Part shown: positions 44,625-56,918 of the stretch, piece after piece
How positions within the stretch are numbered: position 1 is the stretch's first letter
Layout: each line of letters begins with the position of its first letter
Assembly: GCF_009905375.1 (NCBI RefSeq)
Contig: NC_133657.1
Coordinates: forward strand, 41,473,853-41,537,852
Reading direction: 5' to 3'
From: Apium graveolens
Lineage: Eukaryota; Streptophyta; Magnoliopsida; Apiales; Apiaceae
DNA length: 64,000 nucleotides
Position numbers and translations under genes: made by a program
Notes under the pieces: model-generated
Databases searched by the model: none
Seen by the model: only the letters and a program-made list of their open reading frames with translations
What the model was told of the DNA's origin: nothing

Positions 44625-45758
44625 TGTTTGATAATCAATCTTGTATTATGTATTATATTACTTGAGTCGGTAAAATGGTTAGAAGATTAGACTGGAAGAT
44701 TTTTCTGTGAACAGATTCAAGTTAAGGAATAAACTCTGGAAGAAGATCAAGTCATGATCATGCCTCATAAAAAAGTGTAGAAACTTGGAGTTGAATAAAA
44801 CTGTTCTATGAAAAATGTTCTAAGTCAAGATATTGACAAGTCACAAATCAAGTTATATCGAGAAGTCATTCGAGAAGTCCAGAATGACTTATCGAGAAGT
44901 CCAGAATGATTTATCGAGAAGTCCAAAATGGCTTATAGAGAAGTCTCAGAGATATCGATAAGTCAAATGAAGATGTAGAGAACTGGACATATCGACAAGT
45001 CATTTCTGCATGTAGAGAACTCAGAGATATTGACAAGTCAAATAAAGATATGAAGAATTGGAGATATCGACAAGTCAATTACTTATATAGAGATCTCAGA
45101 GATATCGATAAGTTAAAATATGTATATAGAGATCTCAGAGATATCAACAAGTCATTTCTACATGTAGAGATCTCAGACATATCGACAAGACAATTCACAT
45201 GCAAGGATCTAGAGACCTCGACAAGTCAAGTATAACTATATAGAAATTAGAGATCTCGAAAAGTCATTATACTTATCGAGATGTCACTTCTCTATAGAAC
45301 AAACTGGAGATCTCGACATACTTCTCAAATACAAAATGCAGACAAGTTCAAGATTCAAGATTATTAGTCAACAAACGATCTATTCACTAGATAGAAAAGT
45401 CTACAAAGTAGCCGGAAGAATACAAGATCAAGGGTCAAGATTAACTGGACAAAGGGTGGTCTATAAAGCATACACTGATCCTTAGTTCACAAGTAACAAA
45501 CAGATCTAGATTTTCTTGTATTCTCTCAAGATAGAAGCTGAGTTCTTATTTTCTTAAAAACACAGAATTTGTAGCAAGACCAACTCATTTAATATAAATT
45601 AAGTGAGTTTTGAAAATACAGTGCGTGTTAATTATTTCGGTAAACACAATATCTCTACAATATCTAAACTGTTTTGTTCACCTAAAATCCAAATAAGCTG
45701 AAAAAGGCTAAAAATCCAAGAAACACATTCACCCCTATGTCGCATTCAATATCTAACA
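44625..45758 (+). repeat. Element C 5' LTR with internal minisatellite
   Basis: About 1134 bp. The end is fixed by the primer site two bases later. The start is inferred from the TGTTTGAT/ATCTAACA inverted ends, and TGATAACTC at 44605 is an alternative. No second LTR is available for comparison. Confidence 0.6.
44830..45330 (+). repeat. Minisatellite in the C LTR
   Basis: Roughly 15 or more degenerate copies of a core like ATATCGACAAGTCA. The left part uses CGAGAAGTCCAGAATGACTT at about 22-bp spacing, and the right part uses AGATCTCAGAGATATCGACA at about 40-bp spacing. The units have drifted, so the array is old. Confidence 0.8.
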
Positions 45759-45760
45759 AG

Positions 45761-45772
45761 TGGTATCAGAGC
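45761..45772 (+). other. Element C primer binding site
   Basis: TGGTATCAGAGC, two bases after the LTR end at 45758, complementary to initiator tRNA-Met. Confidence 0.88.
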
Positions 45773-46564
45773 AAAATCTGAAATTAAACATATAAAGATC
45801 TTGGAAAAATGAGTGAACAAAAGATAAGCAGTATCAAGATATCAGCCTTTGATAAAAAAACTATACACTTTGGAAGAAAAAGATGATGTTTGTTTATAAG
45901 GATGCTCAATCCCATGTACATCCAGATTCTCAAGAATGGCCCTTTTATTATCATGGAAAGGGTTGATGAATCTACTGATGGAGACATGGTCATTCCAGCT
46001 CACTTTGCTGTTAAAGACCCCTCAAAATACAGAGCCTGAAAAGAAAAAGGTTTCTCTGGACATTGGCTTGCAACTAATACTGATAGAGTCACTTGTCAAT
46101 TTTATGTACAACAATATTGTCAACTGTGACACAACCAAACAGATTTAGGAAAAAATTGAAATTGTGTGTGAGGGTACAAAGGAAGTAAGATCTAATCAAA
46201 GGAGAATATTGGTGTCTCAGTATGAGGGTTTCATGGCCAAGCCTAAAAAAGGAATTACTGAAGTTTTTGAAAGGTTCAACAAATTGATAAATGACTTACA
46301 ACTTCATGATAAATATTATAAAAGCTAAGGAAGTTAACCTAAAGTTTTTGCTGGCTCTTTCTGACCACCTTGAACAGAAAATATCAGCTATTAGAGAAAG
46401 AAGAGACTTGAGTAGAATGACACTTGAAGTCTTGTATGGGATCTTGAAAATATATAAGCTTGAAATGTTACAAAGAAAGTCTTTGAAGGAAAATTAAGGA
46501 CATGTAGTTGATGGATCCAGTGCCTTAGTGGTCAATGACAGTGAAGCAAGTGAAGATGAACAAG

Positions 46565-46569
46565 ATCCT
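46565..46569. repeat. Target site duplication of element B (left copy)
   Basis: ATCCT before the left LTR, repeated at 59924-59928 after the right LTR. Confidence 0.92.
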
Positions 46570-47181
46570 TGTTAGGTCACACACACTGTAGAGGGGGTGA
46601 ATATAGTGTAAAATACAATCAAATCGAACTTTAATATCTTAAGTAACAGAAAACAAACTTTATTGAAATAATAAACTCTGTTACAGTATAGAACTGTTAC
46701 CTCTCAGTGATGAACAAATATCACGAGAGCTGCTAGGGTTACAATGAATAATCTTCTCGAATAATGATAACACTTATAGTATAAACCCTATGTCTGTGTT
46801 TATATACTACACAGTTACAAGATAACCGCTAATTGATATGGAATATAATTCTGCTTCCTAAAATATATCAATCAGATATCTTTTTTTCCAAGTATTCTAT
46901 TCTTCATAGAATTCCTTCTTCATGCATATCTCTTCTTATGTTTATCTCGATCTTCTTTCCTTTAATCAGCTACTGTCCTTATCTGATCGTCCTTCAACAC
47001 TTAAGTTCTGATATCCAACTTCTGATGATTATCTCCTGATAATATAAGTACTGATATCCTTAAGTCCTGACTTCCAGTATAAGTACTGATTCCCAGTTAA
47101 GTACTGATTTGACCTGTTAAGTAAGATCTGAAAACTAAACATAAATCATATCAGCCATGACATTATCAAATATATCTAACA
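46570..47181 (-). repeat. Element B 3' LTR (left side)
   Basis: 612 bp. In element sense it runs TGTTAGAT...CCTAACA and matches 59312-59923. Confidence 0.95.
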
Positions 47182-47192
47182 ATCTCCCCCAA
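47182..47192 (-). other. Element B polypurine tract
   Basis: Minus strand TTGGGGGAGAT next to the 3' LTR, identical to A. Confidence 0.85.
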
Positions 47193-47385
47193 CTTGTAAA
47201 TTAGCATAATATACAAGTTTAACAGATATTTGATGATGTCAAAAACATTAAGTACAAATGCATGAGAATTAGACTAGATAACTACAACTTACAGTCCTTA
47301 AAGCTTTACCAACATTTAACTTCTGATAACAGCTTCAGTCTGTACAAATATCAGAATTTAATCAGTTGTAGATCTTGACTTGGCT

Positions 47386-50300
47386 TCATCTTCTGATCTC
47401 TCTGATGTCAGGAGTTGTTCTGAGATAGTTCTTCAACAAACATCTCTCAGCATATCTAAGTTCATCAATTATCCTCCTATTAGCATCTTTAAGCTCTGCA
47501 TTATCTTCACCAATTTGAAAGATTGCAGCCCTGAGATCATTAATCTTTGCTTTTCTTATATCCTGATCCAGTCTGATCAAATAAGCGTTATCAGACTCAA
47601 GATTGAATTCCACAGCCCTGTAACCTAGAAAGGTAGTTATAATTTTAGCAGTGTTGGGCTTCATTTCAACTATATCACCCTTGTGATCTCTGTATTTTGG
47701 AACATATGTGCTGTCAGACTTAACAGAATAAAGCCTTTTATGTCTCTGAATCTGATCCTTCAAATAGTTTGCAGCAGTTCCTGTCAATCTGTCATCCACT
47801 TGAAGTAAGAATAGTACATGCTCCAATTCTTCAAAATACTTCAATGGAATGGCATTTTGCCTTATATGATAAACCCTACCATCTGTCATGAAGTACAACA
47901 AGATGTGTTCTTTCAAGTAGGTATGGTAAACCATTTGTACAGATTCCAGTTGATTCAATCTCTCAGGAGTTGCTCCAATACCTGGTTCACTCAAGGAAGT
48001 TGGATCATTGGTAGTATTATGTATTCTTCTTTCATCAGCACTTCCCAATCCAGTTTTATCTCTTGCTTCCTTTCCAGTAACTACTCTTGCTTTAAAACCA
48101 CTTGCAGCAGTCTTCAAAGGTTGAGTCTGTTTTGCTCTAGTGAATCCTGGTAGGAGTGTCTTTGGTCTATCTTCTGATATCAAGTTAACTTGAGCTGTGT
48201 CAGAGGTTACTTGCTTCTTTGAAATATCAGAACTTACTTTATCTTGACTCTGAACAACTTGAGTCATGTCAGAGGTTGTTTTAAGAACTTTTCTTGAAGT
48301 CAGAGCAAGATCATCCTTTTCATCAGTAATTTCTTCATCCTCAGGAGGCACATAAACCTTGATAGGTTCACCAACCTTTTCTTTACCCTTGGATCTTGGA
48401 TCTATCTGCGGTTGTGATTTAGCCAATGTTGCTTCAGTATGTGTCCTTTCTTTGATCACAATGCCTTTGAGTTTTGGAAGTGGCTTTTTACCAGAAGCTT
48501 CAGATTTAGATGTGACTTTCTCTGATTTAAGTCTGGCTTCTTCTTCCATTAAACTCTCCAAGTCCATTCCTGGATTTTCCTGAAGAAATAACTGTCTTGA
48601 CATTTCCTCATCAAGATCTAAAAGTTCATCAGAACTTATCCTTTTACCAGTAGCAGAACTTATTCTTTTCCCAGTATCAGAACTTGTCCTGTGACTTGTG
48701 ATTTCAGCTTTTCTTGATGTGAAACCTCTACCTTGACTATGACCTCTACCCATTCTAGAGCATCCTTGATCATCATTTTCATTATCCTTCCCTTTCAGTG
48801 TCTTGTCAGTCTTGCATTTGGACTTAATTACTTTCTCCCCCTTTTTGGCATCAGCAGGAAGTAGAAGAGAGACAAGTAATTCCACTGAGGCTTAGATTTC
48901 AGTAAGTTGAGATTGCTGAGAAGCTTGATTTGTCAGAATATCATTAATCTGAGCTTGTTGTTTCTCTTGAGTCTTCTCAATATAAGCAATCCTGTCAAAG
49001 GTAGGTTGGAAGAACTTTTTCTTATCAATCTTTTGAACTTGTTCCTGTTTGATGAATTCTTCCTGAATCTTGTGTAGCTCTGCATGAGTAGTTGAATGAA
49101 GACCTTGTAGATGTTTAGTACTCAATGCAGTGACTCTAAGCTGGGTTTTGAAATCATCAGAATTTAACATTTCATCAGCTTTAGTCAAGTGCTCAGCAAG
49201 ATGCTTTTCAGTTGGAACACAGGGAACTGAGTTCCACTCCTTAGTCCACTCCTGTCCTGCAGGAGTTTCACTCCAAGGCACTGGTGCTTCTCTGGTAACA
49301 AACTTCTTAACAAGTTCAGACTTAAGAATAGTTTGTTGAGGAGCATGTCCTGAAGGACCTGCTACATCAGCATCTGCATTTGGAGCAGCATCACCAGTAT
49401 CTCCAGTATTTATAGCATCAGAACTTACAGAATCAGTATTTTCGGATAAGACAACAGTGTGAGTAGCAATGGAGGCTTCAGCATCCTCTAATTGCTGATC
49501 TGGTTCTAAGTTCTGATCAACAGCCATATCCTGATACTCACCTAAATTCTGATCATCAGCATCTAGATGCAGAGAAGGTGTTGTAGATAACTCTGGAGTT
49601 TGAACAACATCAGTAACAGGTGTTGTTGATGGATTATATGCTGTTGGAGCTTCTAATAGAATTACTTCAGGCATAACCAAGTTGTGAACATCAATATCAG
49701 CACTTGTGCCTGGATCAGCAAGAGATACAGATGGTGTGTTGACCTTTTCAGAAACAGCTTCCTGAGATGGAGTTGATGGAGAAGAAGTGACTTTAGCAAA
49801 TTCCTTTTCTTATGAGATCAGAGATTCCTGATCCCCTTCCTGAGTTGTTGCTTCTTCATCATCTGAAACAGGTCTTTTTGCCCCTTATTTCTTGTATCTC
49901 TTTGAAGATTTGGATTCCTTGGGAGTTTCAGGAACTGTCATTCTTCTAAGCCTCTTGAGAAGCCTAGATCCCCCAATTCCAGAATCCTTCGAAGAAGTCA
50001 CTTTCTCAGCTTCTTTAACAACAGTGTCTGAAGAAGGAACCTATTCCTCAGTATCAGATTCATCTCTCAAAGCAATCTTCCTTTTCTTCTGAAGTGTTTG
50101 AGGAACAGTCTTTGTCCTCTTAGGTTTGGAAGATGAAGGCTTCACAGTAGGTGCCGAGGATGAGGGTTGAACGGTCTGTGAAGTGGAGAGATAGGATTTG
50201 ATATATTGCCTGAGGGTTGGTTGAGTAGAATGAGTGGTAGGTGCTGATGGTTGTTGTGGTGTTTGGGTGGTTGTTGTTGGTTGGACATCAGAATAAACAG

Positions 50301-51111
50301 AGTTATAAGTATCAGGATCAGCATTTACTAAGATCTGTTTTACAGACTGAGGAATCTGTAAAGGTCTAACCACTGATTTCTTAGTGTCAGCATTTATCAG
50401 GTCATTAAAGTAACGTTTTGCAACCTTAAAAGGTGGAGTTGAGGAACTGAATAATTGAGGTTCATCAGTACAAAAAGTATATATAAGTTGACAGAATCTA
50501 GCAAAGTAAACAACATTCCTATCCTCTGTCATCCTATCCCCAATAAAACCAATTATAGCAGTTGCAAAATCAAAATGAGTTTGGTTTATAATAGCATACC
50601 CGATGTGCTGACTCAGAATTGGGATAACATCAAAATTCGAACACTTGTTCCCAAAAGCTTTAGTGATGCAGTCGAAGAAGAAGCTCCATTCTCTTCTGAT
50701 ATGAGCCCGTTTCAACTGCCCAAGCTTTGCCAAACTCTGTTCATACCCCAAATGGGCCATTAAATCCTGAAGAGCTGATTCCTCTGGAATTGAAAAGGTA
50801 CATCCTTTTGGGAGATGTAGAGCCTTGCGTATTGTACCAGGAGTGACTGCATATGAAGAATCACCCACTTCGAAAATAATACTGGGAGTGCCATGTGTAC
50901 CACTATTATCAAAGTGCCCAGTCCGCCAAAATGTCAGAACTTGTTGGCTCGAAAAGACTGAAGGCTGGGTCAATGCATACCCAATCTCACTGTGTGCAAG
51001 AAGATCTTGCACAAAATGCAATTCAGATGGAGCTTCAGCATGATCAAGAATTGCAGCATAGTTGTTTGGAACAAATTTAGCTCCATCAATGATTAAATCC
51101 TTAGGTGCCAT
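47386..51111 (-). pseudogene. Element B ORF3: 1242-codon accessory gene, broken by nonsense codons
   Basis: Starts MAPKDLIIDGAKF at 51111 and stays in one frame to TGA at 47386-47388. It is interrupted only by in-frame stops: TAG at 50041-50043, TAA near 49886, TAA near 49811 and TAA at about 48892. Element A has Gln codons at or near these positions, so C-to-T changes explain them. No frameshift is seen, unlike A. The first 356 codons are open. The domain layout is as in A: globular N-terminal block, basic Ser/Pro-rich region, acidic region, Gln-rich coiled coil, and a charged C-terminal half with GKRISS repeats. Confidence 0.75.
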
Positions 51112-51832
51112 GTGAAAAATTGAGATTTAAGAGTGCCTGTTAGGTGTTTGATAAAATGTATGTATGAAAAACCAACGTGAGAAAAAGAAAGAGAGTAAAA
51201 GCAAGTAGAGAAAAAGTATGAAAGGAAATAAAAGATTAAAAAATCTTCTCTTTGTCTTAATTATACTCCTTTTTTTAAAAAAAAATGTAGCCGTTGGACA
51301 CCTGTCAGACATGCAGTAATAACGGATAGTTACTGGGCACGAGAAAACAGTAATCATTACTTACCCACTTGCCGTTTTCAAGGAAAAACCGTTCCACTTA
51401 TCCAGATATTCCATTAATCAAGGTGAAACAGTTTTAATTCAAAATTGAAACCGTTCCCACTTATTTAATTATTTTACACTGCAACATTAATATTCTGAAA
51501 ATAAATCAAGTGAAAATGACCAAAATAAATCAGATGAGTAAGTATTGATAAAGTAAAATCAGAACTTAAATTAAAACAAAATTTATATGGTCATCAGAAT
51601 ATGAATATTTATCAGGATTTATCAATGCATTACAAAATATCTCAGAGACAAAATCTTGAAACAAAAACAAATTTCATTAATATATCAAGAGAATACATTC
51701 ATGAAATTGAAATTACATCAGAATTTATACAAGATTTCCCTAAGCTGCTAAACCTAACATCAACAGCCTTAGTCCTAGCTCAAAAAGTAGGGCAAGGCTG
51801 ATGATGAAGAAAAACAGGAAGAAGAAAATAAA
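51112..51832 (-). promoter_or_regulatory. Spacer and putative ORF3 promoter of element B
   Basis: Mirrors 9302-9983 of element A. On the minus strand the conserved block ends in TGTCCAACGG near 51293-51302 and is followed by a TATAATT motif near 51262-51268 and a purine/pyrimidine-rich leader. No coding sequence. Confidence 0.42.
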
Positions 51833-52102
51833 TCATTTCTTCTTCCTACTCTCGACAAACAGAATGGCGAGTCGAATGATTCGCTCTTGCTGGCGGAGAG
51901 CTTCCAGCCTTTCCTCCTCCAATCGCTCCAGATGGCGATGGTAATCCATATAGAAGAACATGAGGTGGGTGAGTACCTCCTGTGGGACAGAGTCCCATAT
52001 CTCATCAGGAATGGCAGTGACGTGCCATTCCTGCTGCCAATCGGCACAACTTAGCTCCATATTGAAGGTTTCATAGTTCAAAAACATGTTGTATCTGACC
52101 AT
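51833..52102 (-). CDS. Element B ORF2: small charged protein, 89 residues, function unknown
   Basis: Starts MVRYNMFLNYETFNMELSCA. It is collinear with the ORF2 of A, with about 13 differences and only a tail-length change. The tryptophan-containing core (WDSVPQEVL) and the Arg/Glu/Leu helix (HLERLEEERLEALRQQERI) are conserved. Intactness in both copies, while ORF3 is broken in both and gag or pol is broken in one each, suggests it is a real gene. Function unknown. Confidence 0.7.
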   Translation of the reverse strand: MVRYNMFLNYETFNMELSCADWQQEWHVTAIPDEIWDSVPQEVLTHLMFFYMDYHRHLERLEEERLEALRQQERIIRLAILFVESRKKK

Positions 52103-52179
52103 GGTGTTTTTGATAGAAAAAGTATGAAGGTAAGTTTGTGAGAAAAGATTTGATGGGAAGGCTGAAGGGAAGTGGTTGC

Positions 52180-52247
52180 TTATATAGGCAGGAGAATTCC
52201 AGGAGACGCAAAGAAATTTAATGTTGACAGGTAGAATTAATTCTACC
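52180..52247 (-). promoter_or_regulatory. Putative promoter of ORF2 in element B
   Basis: TATATAA on the minus strand at 52186-52180 and an 18-bp perfect palindrome GGTAGAATTAATTCTACC at 52230-52247. Spacing to the ATG (78 bp) is nearly as in A (80 bp). Confidence 0.6.
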
Positions 52248-53535
52248 TCGTCTCCCCAGACTTGGAAAAAGAAAAATATTCATTGGAAAGAGAAAACATG
52301 GTTTAATGCGCACAAGAAGCAAGTAAAAGTTGACTGTTCAAGTACGAGTACCACTAACCCTAACCATAGTGACTATTAATCTTCCACTTCAACATATTCC
52401 AGTCTGAACCGAGACTGTTATCAAATTTTATCCACAAATAAGTCAAGTAAAGAATTAGACTATAATATCAGAACTTAGACTTATATCAGAACTTAACAGT
52501 CATCAGAACATAATTTCTTAACTCGAAAAAGGAATGCCTATCTTAGTAAGTCCTCAAACAAGTTCGGATTTATATTCTTCAGAACTTAATCATCAGAACA
52601 TGCACCCAGAACTTGTCCTCAGAATTTGTGCAATTTGACACAATGACTGTTCCTCTAAAACAACATAGATCACCATAGTAATTTTCTTCATTCATATGGA
52701 GTGATTAGTGTGTGCATTAAGCTAAATGTCAGACAAAGAGTAAAGTCTGATTCACTTCAATACATCTTAGAAATAAGGCATAACTAAAACTTTGCTAAAG
52801 AGCTGTCATTATTCTGAAACCTATTGTTGAATGAGTTCATGCTTGAGTCCACCTCAACTATTTTGTGCTAATTTTATGCATCTTTTTAAATTCCATTTCA
52901 CTGTGGCTTCTCAGTGTAAGTGAGTCACGACTGCTTATCAGAATTTATGCTATTATCAGAGTATTTCTCCAGTAATCATAGAGTGTGAAAAGTCACCAAT
53001 AAAATATTTTGCTTTTCTAATCAATATTTACTTAATACCAGCAATGCACTTGGGTCGTCCCTTCCACATTTTTGTTCTAGATCTCAAAGGAGTACCTGAT
53101 TTTATTCTTTGATCCTTTTGCTTTTTCTTTTGATAAGTGAGGTTTATCAGTACTTAGTGCATTCAGCAGATTTACTAGCATCAGAACTTAACAGATGAGT
53201 AGCATTATTCTAGTTTGTGACTTAGTAATAAGATAGACAAAGTAAACTTAACTAAGCTCAATTATCAGAATTTGCTTGTGTCATTAGATGTCCATAGAAA
53301 TAATTACTTCTTACATGGGATCCTTTGTTTATTGAAGACTACTAGGTCAGCATCTAGCACAGTTATCCTCATAGGATTGAATAGTTACTTAAACAGACAT
53401 ATCACTTATCAGAGTTTAGAAACATATATCAGACAACAGTCAGTACTTAAACACATTTGTCAATTAAGCACAGAATACACAAAGAGATTAAATTCTGTAA
53501 ATACTGATCATAAAGTCTAATATAACAGAACGAAA
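52248..53535 (-). other. Non-coding spacer between pol and ORF2 of element B
   Basis: Counterpart of 7597-8885 with recognisable shared blocks, for example CAATGCACTTGGGTCGTCCC near 53043. No gene. Confidence 0.6.
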
Positions 53536-56500
53536 CTAAGCAGATTTAGAGAAAGAACCTGAAACCATTCCAAGTTCATTTACCAATCTTGTAAAAGTGG
53601 CTTCACACAATGGTTTTGTGAAGATATCTGCTAGTTGTTGATCTGTTGGAACAAAGTGCAATTCCACTGTACCTTCATCCACATGTTCCCTTATGAAGTG
53701 GTACCTGATGCTGATGTGCTTTGTCATAGAGTGTTGAACTGGATTACCTGTCATAGCAATAGCACTTTGATTATCACAGTAAATAGGGATTTTGAAATAT
53801 GTTAACCCATAATCCAGTAACTGATTCTTCATCCAAAGAATCTGTGCACAACAGCTTCCTGCAGCAATATACTCATCTTCTGCAGTTGATGTGGAAATTG
53901 ACTTTTGTTTCTTGCTGAACCAAGAAATCAATCTACCTCCAAGAAATTGGCAGCTTCCACTTGTGTTTTTCCTGTCAATTTTGCAACCTGCAAAATCTGC
54001 ATCTGAGTAACCTATTAGTTTAAAATCTGATTCTCTAGGATACCACAATCCCATATCAGCTGTTCCTTTAAGATGCTTGAAAATACTTTTCACAGCTGTT
54101 AAGTGAGTTTCTCTTGGATCTGCTTAAAATCTTGCACAAAGACATGTAACATACATGATATCAGGTCTACTAGCAGTTAGATAAAGTAGAGAGCCAATCA
54201 TACCTCTATAATCAGTAACATCTACTGATTTACCAGTATCCTTATCCAGTTTTGTTGCAGTGGCCATGGGAGTGGATGCACTTGAACAATCTTGCATTCT
54301 AAATTTCTTCAACAAGTTTCTGGTGTACTTAGTTTGACAAATAAAAGTGTCTTCTTCATTCTGCCTGACTTGAAGGCCCAGAAAATAGCTAAGTTCCCCC
54401 ATCATACTCATCTGATACCTTGACTGCATCAGTTTGGCAAACTTCTTGCAAAGTCTGTCATTTGTAGACCCAAAAATGATATCATCAACATAAATCTGGA
54501 CCAGAAGTAAGTCCTTTCCATGGTTGAGGTAGAACAGTGTTTTGTCTATTGTTCCTCTGTTGAATCCACTTTCCAGAAGAAACTGAGCTAAAGTCTCATA
54601 CCATGCTCTAGGAGCTTGCTTAAGTCCATAAAGTGCTTTATCAAGCCTGTAGACATATTCTGGATGCTTGGAGTCTACAAAGCCTGGAGGTTGTTCAACA
54701 TATACTTCCTCCTCCAATTCTCCATTGAGAAAAGCACTTTTCACATCCATTTGAAAGACAGTAAACTTTTTGTGAACAGCATAAGCCAAAAATATCGTTA
54801 TGGCTTCTAACCTAGCAACTGGTGCAAATGTTTCATCATAATCAATTCCCTCCTGTTGAGAATATCCTTTTGCAACCAGCCTTGCCTTATTCCTTGTAAT
54901 TATGCCTTATTCCTTGTAGTTATGCCATCACTGTCAGTTTTGTTTCTGAATACCCACTTTGTACCAACAACAGATCTATTATTTGGTCTTGGCACTAGGG
55001 TCCAGACTTTGTTTCTTTCAAATTCATTTAACTCTTCCTGCATTGCTTGCACCCAATCAGCATCTTGAAGAGCTTCTTCCACTTTCTTTGGCTCAGACTG
55101 AGAGAGAAAAGAATTGTAAAGACATTCATTTGAAGTACCTGTTCTAGTTCTGACACCTGAATCAGGATTTCCAATTATCAAATCAGGTGTATGTGATTTA
55201 GTCCACTTCCTTGCAGATGGAAGGTTTTCTCTAGAACTGGATGCTCCCCCATAATCCATGCTGTCTTCATTTTCATTTTCTGATGCTCCCCCTGAAACTA
55301 TGCTCTCTGAGTTGGATTCTTCAGAATTTAGATTTTCAGCACTATCAAAACTTGGCTTATCAGAACTTGACGAATCAGAACTTGAAGAGCCAGATGTATG
55401 TTCTGATGTTTCTTGAGATGTGGTATGATCTTGAGTATGCTCCCCCTGCATAGGTGCATCTTCCTTTGGCGTAGTCACCATAGTTTCAATAACATCAGAG
55501 TTTAATCCATCAGAGTTTATAGTATCAGGACTTAGACTGTCAGGATTTTCAGTATCAGAATTTGAGTCTTCATTTTCAAATCTCAGCTGATCATGGTCAA
55601 TAAAATCTTCAAGACCAGTAATCTTCTTGTCATCAAAAGAGACATTGATAGATTCCATGACCACTTTTGTTCTCAAATTATAGACTCTGAAGGCTTTTGT
55701 GGAAAGTGGATATCCAACAAAAATTCCTTCATGAGCTTTTAGATCAAACTTGGATAGCTGTTCAGGATGAGTCTTGAGAACAAAACACTTGCATCCAAAT
55801 ACATGAAAGTACTTCAGATTTGGCTTCTTTTTCTTCACCATCTCATGTGGTGTTTTTCCATGCTTGTTAATGAGTGTTGCATTTTGAGTAAAACAAGTAG
55901 TCTGCACAGCTTCAGCCCAGAAATAGGTTTGAAGCTTTGCTTCTTCAAGCATTATACGTGCAGCTTCAATGAGAGTTCTATTCTTCCTTTCAACAACTCC
56001 ATTTTGCTGTGGAGTTCCAGGAGCAGAAAATTCCTGCTTAATTCCATGGTTTTTGCAGAACTCTTCCATTATCAAATTCTTGAACTCTGTGCCATTATCA
56101 CTCCTTATTATTTTCACAGAATCTTTGACCAATTTATCCAGATGTATGACATGATCAATCAAGATAGATGCAGTTTCACTTTTTGTGTGCAAGAAATACA
56201 CCCATGTGTATCTAGTGAACTCATCCACTATGACCAATGCATATTTCTTCTTTGCAATAGACATGACATTTACTGGACCAAATAGATCAACATGTAGTAG
56301 ATGATAAGGCTCAAGAATTGATGATTCAGTCTTGCTCTTGAATGAAGATTTTCTTTGTTTGGCCTTCTGACAAGAATCACAAAGGCCATCAGGAGGAAAT
56401 ATTGACTTTGGCAGTCCTCTCACAAGATCTTTCTTGACCAGCTCATTTATATTGTTGAAATTTAAATGAGAGAGTTTCTTGTGCCAATTCCAGCTTTCTT

Positions 56501-56906
56501 CAGTTGATGCTCTACTCATCAGACAGATTGCAGAACCATCAGTACTTGTTGAAAGCTTAGCTTCATAAATGTTACCACGCCTGTATCATTTTAGAACAAC
56601 TTTGCCTTTGGATTTACTCACAACTTCACAGTGTTCTTCAAAGAAATCGACATGATAACCTTTTTCACAGATTTGACTTATACTCAGCAGATTATGTTTA
56701 AGTCCTGAGACCAGAGCTACATCTTTAATGATGACATTCCCAAGATTGATATTGCCATATCCCAATGTTTTTCCAATGTTGCCATCTCCATAAGAAACAC
56801 TTGGGCCAGCTTTCTCCACAAAGTCTGATAGCAGGGCTTTATTTCCAGTCATATGTCCTGAACATCCATTGTCCAAAACTAGAATATTTTTCCTGTTGCC
56901 CTGCAA
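53536..56906 (-). pseudogene. pol: Element B pol, broken
   Basis: Collinear with the intact pol of A. Lesions: the protease motif reads LDNGCSG instead of LDSGCSG, changing the DSG active-site triplet. A TGA near 56583-56585 stands where A has Gly. A 20-bp tandem duplication near 54890-54920 shifts the frame at the start of RT. A TAA near 54121-54125 replaces a Gln codon. The integrase core ([22 protein letters not shown]), the RT YVDD motif and the RNase H motifs are preserved between the lesions. Confidence 0.9.
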
Positions 56907-56918
56907 TCACAAAGACCA

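Noticed and set aside
45050..45235. Repetitive 61-codon ORF in the C LTR
   Set aside because: It is a translation of the minisatellite and has no start context or homologue.
44830..45330. CRISPR-like array
   Set aside because: The repeats are degenerate, spacing is irregular, spacers are not unique, and the context is a plant LTR.
47818..48583. Plus-strand ORFs of 111 and 74 codons
   Set aside because: They are antisense shadows of ORF3 in element B, with the same shadows over ORF3 in element A.
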